Positions 61,049 through 64,000 of a DNA stretch of 64,000 nt are shown here, in pieces. Position numbers and translations under genes: made by a program. This stretch comes from Epilithonimonas lactis (GTDB taxonomy: Bacteria; Bacteroidota; Bacteroidia; Flavobacteriales; Weeksellaceae). Where the stretch lies: assembly GCF_900110605.1 (NCBI RefSeq), contig NZ_FOFI01000003.1, positions 620,001 through 684,000 of the forward strand. Reading direction: 5' to 3'. Positions within the stretch are counted from its first letter, which is position 1, and each line of letters begins with the position of its first letter. Under the pieces are notes generated by a model. That model was not told the origin of the DNA, searched no databases, and was given only the letters and a program-made list of their open reading frames with translations.

Positions 61049-62284
61049 TTATTTTCCTTTTTTCATCGCTCTTTGAACTCTGCCTGATGCTGAACCTGCT
61101 GCTGCACTTGCTGCTACAGAAGCTCCTCCTGTTTTGGCAGCCAATATTGCTGTTTTAGCACTGCTTGCCATTTTTCCTGCTGCACTTTTCATTTTCGTCA
61201 TTGCTCCCGCCCCTCCTGCAGAAACAATACTGTCTGCAATGGTTGGGGTCATTAGTACTCCGATTCCCGTAACAACATAGGCAACACAGGTGAAAAGCTG
61301 ATTGTAGATCATTCCGGAGTTGCTCACATAGACCATCAAAGCGTCTAAGTTGGTAATGGTTCCATTGGATAATAAGGTATCATACCTTTCGATCTCCATT
61401 GTATAACCGGAAGCGATCAATTGCTGACCGATGTTGATGATCGTATAGGCAACAAAAGTGTAAAGATTAATGTTGATGAATTTTGATACCCAACTGTATA
61501 ATGAATTTTCAAATCCGGGAATAAGAGCCATTCCAACAGCTATCGGCCCCAAAATAATTAAAATGTAAGACCATATTTTTTGAATGAAGAAAATGAGATA
61601 TACACAAATCCGAAGAATGGAAAGACAACAAAATTCAATGAGTTCTGCTACTAATTTTTGCATTTGGAACTCCATTCTTATCGACCATTCCTTGATGGGC
61701 TGAATGAGTTTATCCAATCCTTCGCTGATGTCATACCACGAATCATCCGCATCTTCAGTAGTATTCTCAATGACTTCCTGTTTGGCATCTTCTTCCGCCT
61801 TTAATTTGATGACAGCATCCAGTAATTGTTGCTGCTTTTTAAATCTCTCGACCCGTAAATCATTGACTTCCGATTCTATATCGTTGAAAATTGAGATTCC
61901 GGGTTCGGCAATGGCCTCAAATGGCGCTTGAATCATACTGACAAATCCACTCCAGTAAACAAGGGTAAATCCGATAAGAATTGGTTTCAACATCGGTGTG
62001 ATTTCCCATTCTCTATCTCCGGCTGCCATTTGCCAACCCATGTACCCGAGGTACATCAGAGCGCCTAAACCGCCTATTGCTTTTCCTACCAAAGCTGAAC
62101 CGGCGGCGCTATCCTGCACACTGTTGTCCAGTTTTGTAAAAACTTCCATAAACCACTTTTCAAAGGCACCATCTCCCTTTAAAAATTGGAGTAGATTGCT
62201 GTAATCACCGTCTGTCTGGGCGAAACCCATAACAGGTAAAAGAATTGTTAATAAGCAAAAAGTTAATGTTATCGTTTTATTCAT
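61049..62284 (-). CDS. traJ: Conjugative transposon protein TraJ (VirB6-like polytopic membrane protein)
   Basis: 411 residues. A signal-like N-terminus (MNKTITLTFCLLTILLPVMGFAQ) is followed by about six membrane helices, including ALVGKAIGGLGALMYLGYMGWQM and SYILIILGPIAVGMALIPGFENSLYSW. A charged cytoplasmic or periplasmic segment lies at about 145-195. The tail is rich in Ala, Gly and Lys (AAGKMASSAKTAILAAKTGG). This fits TraJ, the VirB6-like inner-membrane channel part. It starts 2 bases after the upstream gene stop. Confidence 0.9.
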   Translation of the reverse strand: MNKTITLTFCLLTILLPVMGFAQTDGDYSNLLQFLKGDGAFEKWFMEVFTKLDNSVQDSAAGSALVGKAIGGLGALMYLGYMGWQMAAGDREWEITPMLKPILIGFTLVYWSGFVSMIQAPFEAIAEPGISIFNDIESEVNDLRVERFKKQQQLLDAVIKLKAEEDAKQEVIENTTEDADDSWYDISEGLDKLIQPIKEWSIRMEFQMQKLVAELIEFCCLSILRICVYLIFFIQKIWSYILIILGPIAVGMALIPGFENSLYSWVSKFININLYTFVAYTIINIGQQLIASGYTMEIERYDTLLSNGTITNLDALMVYVSNSGMIYNQLFTCVAYVVTGIGVLMTPTIADSIVSAGGAGAMTKMKSAAGKMASSAKTAILAAKTGGASVAASAAAGSASGRVQRAMKKGK

Positions 62285-62286
62285 TT

Positions 62287-63117
62287 TTAAAATCGGTGTT
62301 TATAATGATTCATCAAATTTTGAACAATTTGCTGGTCTGAAGCGGGTGTCCAACCAGGTGGCAAAGCATAATTTGAATGGTTCTTTAAAATATTTTTGTA
62401 ATCTGTAAGAAGTGTTGTCTTGTTATTGTAATCCCTTAACTCTCGCACAAATTTTCTCCATTTAATAAGGGTTTCGTGGTACATAATGAACCGTTTTCCT
62501 CTTGGCATATCCATACTTCTGGACATTGCGTATTTTTCTTTGATGAGATCCAGCTCTTCCTTAAGCCTTCTAATGGTTCCTGTCGTATTGAGCGTTTCAA
62601 ACGTTTGTTGGTCTTTCAATCTCCATTCAATAAAATTTTGTGGATGGTCGGGGAATTCGGTAATTGGTTTTAACATTCGTTTGTAATACAAAAGCCAAAG
62701 AGGATCGGCATCAACAGTAGCGGACGTCCAATGGGCAAAATCCTGAACACTTCTTTTATGAATGGTATCTGAAGCTGCTTTTATTTTTTTTGCTTCTTCC
62801 TCCTGAAATTTTAACTGGGCGAATCTCTGATTTTGCACCCCTGTAGGTTTTAATGGTCGAATATCTTCACCGTCTTTATAATCCCTGTTGATCTTTGGAG
62901 CCCATATTCCCCAGACTGTTGCGTAGGCAAAATTGGTTTGGATTCCCAAAAAATATTTTGGATATGGTCTCCAATCTCCCCAATCTTGAAAGACAATTCT
63001 TTTATGTTGAGCAACAATGGAAGGGTCATTCAATCTCTTTACACTCAATTGTCCAAACACAGTGGCTGTAAAAAAGAGCAACTGAAATAGACTGATTTTT
63101 TTTAGTAGATTTCCCAT
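62287..63117 (-). CDS. Secreted conjugation-operon protein of unknown function
   Basis: 276 residues with a signal peptide (MGNLLKKISLFQLLFFTATVFGQ). The mature part is rich in Trp, Tyr and Arg (FQDWGDWRPYPKYFLGIQTNFAYATVWGIWAPKINR) and helical toward the end. I have seen similar proteins next to traJ in flavobacterial elements, but no function is known. It is coupled to traJ (2-base gap) and to the upstream 221-residue gene (6-base gap). Likely a periplasmic structural component of the transfer system. Confidence 0.78.
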   Translation of the reverse strand: MGNLLKKISLFQLLFFTATVFGQLSVKRLNDPSIVAQHKRIVFQDWGDWRPYPKYFLGIQTNFAYATVWGIWAPKINRDYKDGEDIRPLKPTGVQNQRFAQLKFQEEEAKKIKAASDTIHKRSVQDFAHWTSATVDADPLWLLYYKRMLKPITEFPDHPQNFIEWRLKDQQTFETLNTTGTIRRLKEELDLIKEKYAMSRSMDMPRGKRFIMYHETLIKWRKFVRELRDYNNKTTLLTDYKNILKNHSNYALPPGWTPASDQQIVQNLMNHYKHRF

Positions 63118-63123
63118 AATTTT

Positions 63124-63789
63124 TTAATTAAAGAGGTAATGGTATTTAGTGATGATGTCGCCAACAATGGCTTTGTCTATATTGATGTAATTGCGGAGAA
63201 CCGGAACCTGATACAGATAAGGGATTTTCTTGGCATTCTCTAACCGTAAATTGATGTACAGAATATTTCCGTTGATATTTCTGACACGGGTAAATATCTT
63301 TTCAATAAGCATTTCCCTATCCATTGCATCCATCAGAAAATCTTTGTCTTCATTGAGAATATCCTGGGTAACTTCCTGCTGAAGCTTCATCGTCTGCTTG
63401 CCTATTTCAACATAATATTTTGAAATGAGTACGGAATATTCAGGATGCTGCGCTGATAGATCCAGCATTTTATTGGAGTTCGTCACTATTTTACCTAAAT
63501 ATTGATAGAGATAAATAAGTTTCTTGCTCTGGGTCAAAGCTGAATTCACATTTTTCAGTTGTTGATAGATATACTCCTGAATGGCTATGATCTGCGTGAT
63601 TTTATTGTTGATGTCATCATACAATTCTTTTTGCTTTTCATAGGAATCCAAAAAAGCTTGTTCGCTTCCCAATCGAACACCGTGATTTACGGTGATCTGC
63701 GAAAGGAGTTTATCATTAATGACTATTTGCTGGCTTTTTACCGATGCAACGGAGAAGAATAAAACTCCGGAAAGAAATATTTTTTTCAT
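63124..63789 (-). CDS. Secreted coiled-coil conjugation protein, VirB5/TraI-like position
   Basis: 221 residues with a signal peptide (MKKIFLSGVLFFSVASVKSQ). It is almost entirely alpha-helical with heptad-like patterns (QEYIYQQLKNVNSALTQSK, KYYVEIGKQTMKLQQEVTQDI). Size, export signal and helical character fit a VirB5-type minor pilus component, and Bacteroidetes TraI-like small proteins occupy this place upstream of traJ. No sequence motif confirms it. It lies 1 base after the stop of the 66-residue gene. Confidence 0.75.
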   Translation of the reverse strand: MKKIFLSGVLFFSVASVKSQQIVINDKLLSQITVNHGVRLGSEQAFLDSYEKQKELYDDINNKITQIIAIQEYIYQQLKNVNSALTQSKKLIYLYQYLGKIVTNSNKMLDLSAQHPEYSVLISKYYVEIGKQTMKLQQEVTQDILNEDKDFLMDAMDREMLIEKIFTRVRNINGNILYINLRLENAKKIPYLYQVPVLRNYINIDKAIVGDIITKYHYLFN

Positions 63790-63790
63790 T

Positions 63791-63991
63791 TTAGAAAGAT
63801 TTGATGTGACTCATTATGTTCTCAACCACCTGCTTATCTTTGTTGACATAATATTGAAAGGCTCTTTTATTGCGTTTTACTTTGGCTTTAATATCCCTTA
63901 TCTTCAGAAGCATATGCGTGGAATTCCTGCTCAATGTTTTTATTTCGCCCAAAGCATATTCTAATAATACTTTACGTTCTGATTTTTCCAT
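63791..63991 (-). CDS. Small basic helical protein of the transfer operon (start uncertain, near the window edge)
   Basis: 66 residues from the ATG at 63991: MEKSERKVLLEYALGEIKTL, then a basic segment KAKVKRNKRAFQYYVNKDKQ. The frame stays open to the right edge of the window, so a longer version cannot be excluded. No signal peptide or membrane helix. It is coupled to the downstream gene (1-base gap). Function unknown. Confidence 0.6.
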   Translation of the reverse strand: MEKSERKVLLEYALGEIKTLSRNSTHMLLKIRDIKAKVKRNKRAFQYYVNKDKQVVENIMSHIKSF

Positions 63992-64000
63992 TTGATTGAT

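Noticed and set aside
27679-64000. Transposase, integrase or relaxase genes expected for a mobile element
   Set aside because: None of the frames in this window shows a tyrosine recombinase, transposase or relaxase motif; these genes must lie beyond the right edge if present.

Overview
The window looks like a chromosome segment of a flavobacterium of the Chryseobacterium / Epilithonimonas / Elizabethkingia type. The evidence is type IX secretion (T9SS) sorting tails ending in KAIKK or KKIIKE, TAnnTTTG-type promoter boxes, the rnc / IPExxxVDY / pyk neighbourhood, a DnaE with a fused N-terminal exonuclease, and a Bacteroidetes-type tra gene set. No rRNA gene or complete tRNA gene was seen. Taxonomy is inferred from gene content only.

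Left part (1 to about 27.7 kb), core-like chromosome. It starts inside fabF, followed by the tightly packed rnc, an IPExxxVDY family gene and pyk. Next come a secreted subtilase, a small secreted carboxypeptidase-regulatory-like protein and dnaE. Two tandem T9SS cargo proteins share an almost identical C-terminal signal. An M13 metallopeptidase and a CPA1 Na+/H+ antiporter follow. A six-gene minus-strand signalling operon then encodes two large hybrid histidine kinases, two single-domain receivers, a CheR-type methyltransferase and a CheB-type methylesterase. The last gene is a short secreted protein of unknown role.

Junction (27.68 to 28.40 kb). A gene-free stretch holds what looks like the last ~20 nt of a tRNA gene (minus strand, 27755-27775, most like tRNA-Asp) and a repeated TAGGTCAC motif. 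I read this as the left end of an integrated element. The other end, the integrase, the relaxase and the VirB4-like TraG are not in the window.

Cargo of the element (28.4 to 45.9 kb). A plus-strand operon under a 32-bp perfect palindrome encodes a di-heme lipoprotein, a Rieske lipoprotein and an outer-membrane porin, a possible envelope redox unit. On the minus strand lies a Zn/Cd/Co resistance island: a DUF6660 protein, a CzcA-CzcC fusion, CzcB, a bestrophin-like channel, a CDF exporter, an LTA-synthase-like enzyme, MgtC, a ZntA/CadA-type P-type ATPase, a PAP2 phosphatase, a small membrane protein and a very histidine-rich 64-residue protein.

Conjugation module (46.1 kb to the right edge, all minus strand). 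Going downstream from the right edge: three small or unknown transfer genes, traJ (VirB6-like), traK (VirB8-like), a small membrane protein, traM (VirB10-like), traN, a small coiled-coil membrane protein, a VirD4-type coupling ATPase, an M23 peptidase, two element-specific unknown proteins, a lipoprotein, and a 1719-residue toprim / N6-methylase / SF2-helicase protein. Short gaps and stop-start overlaps suggest a single long operon.
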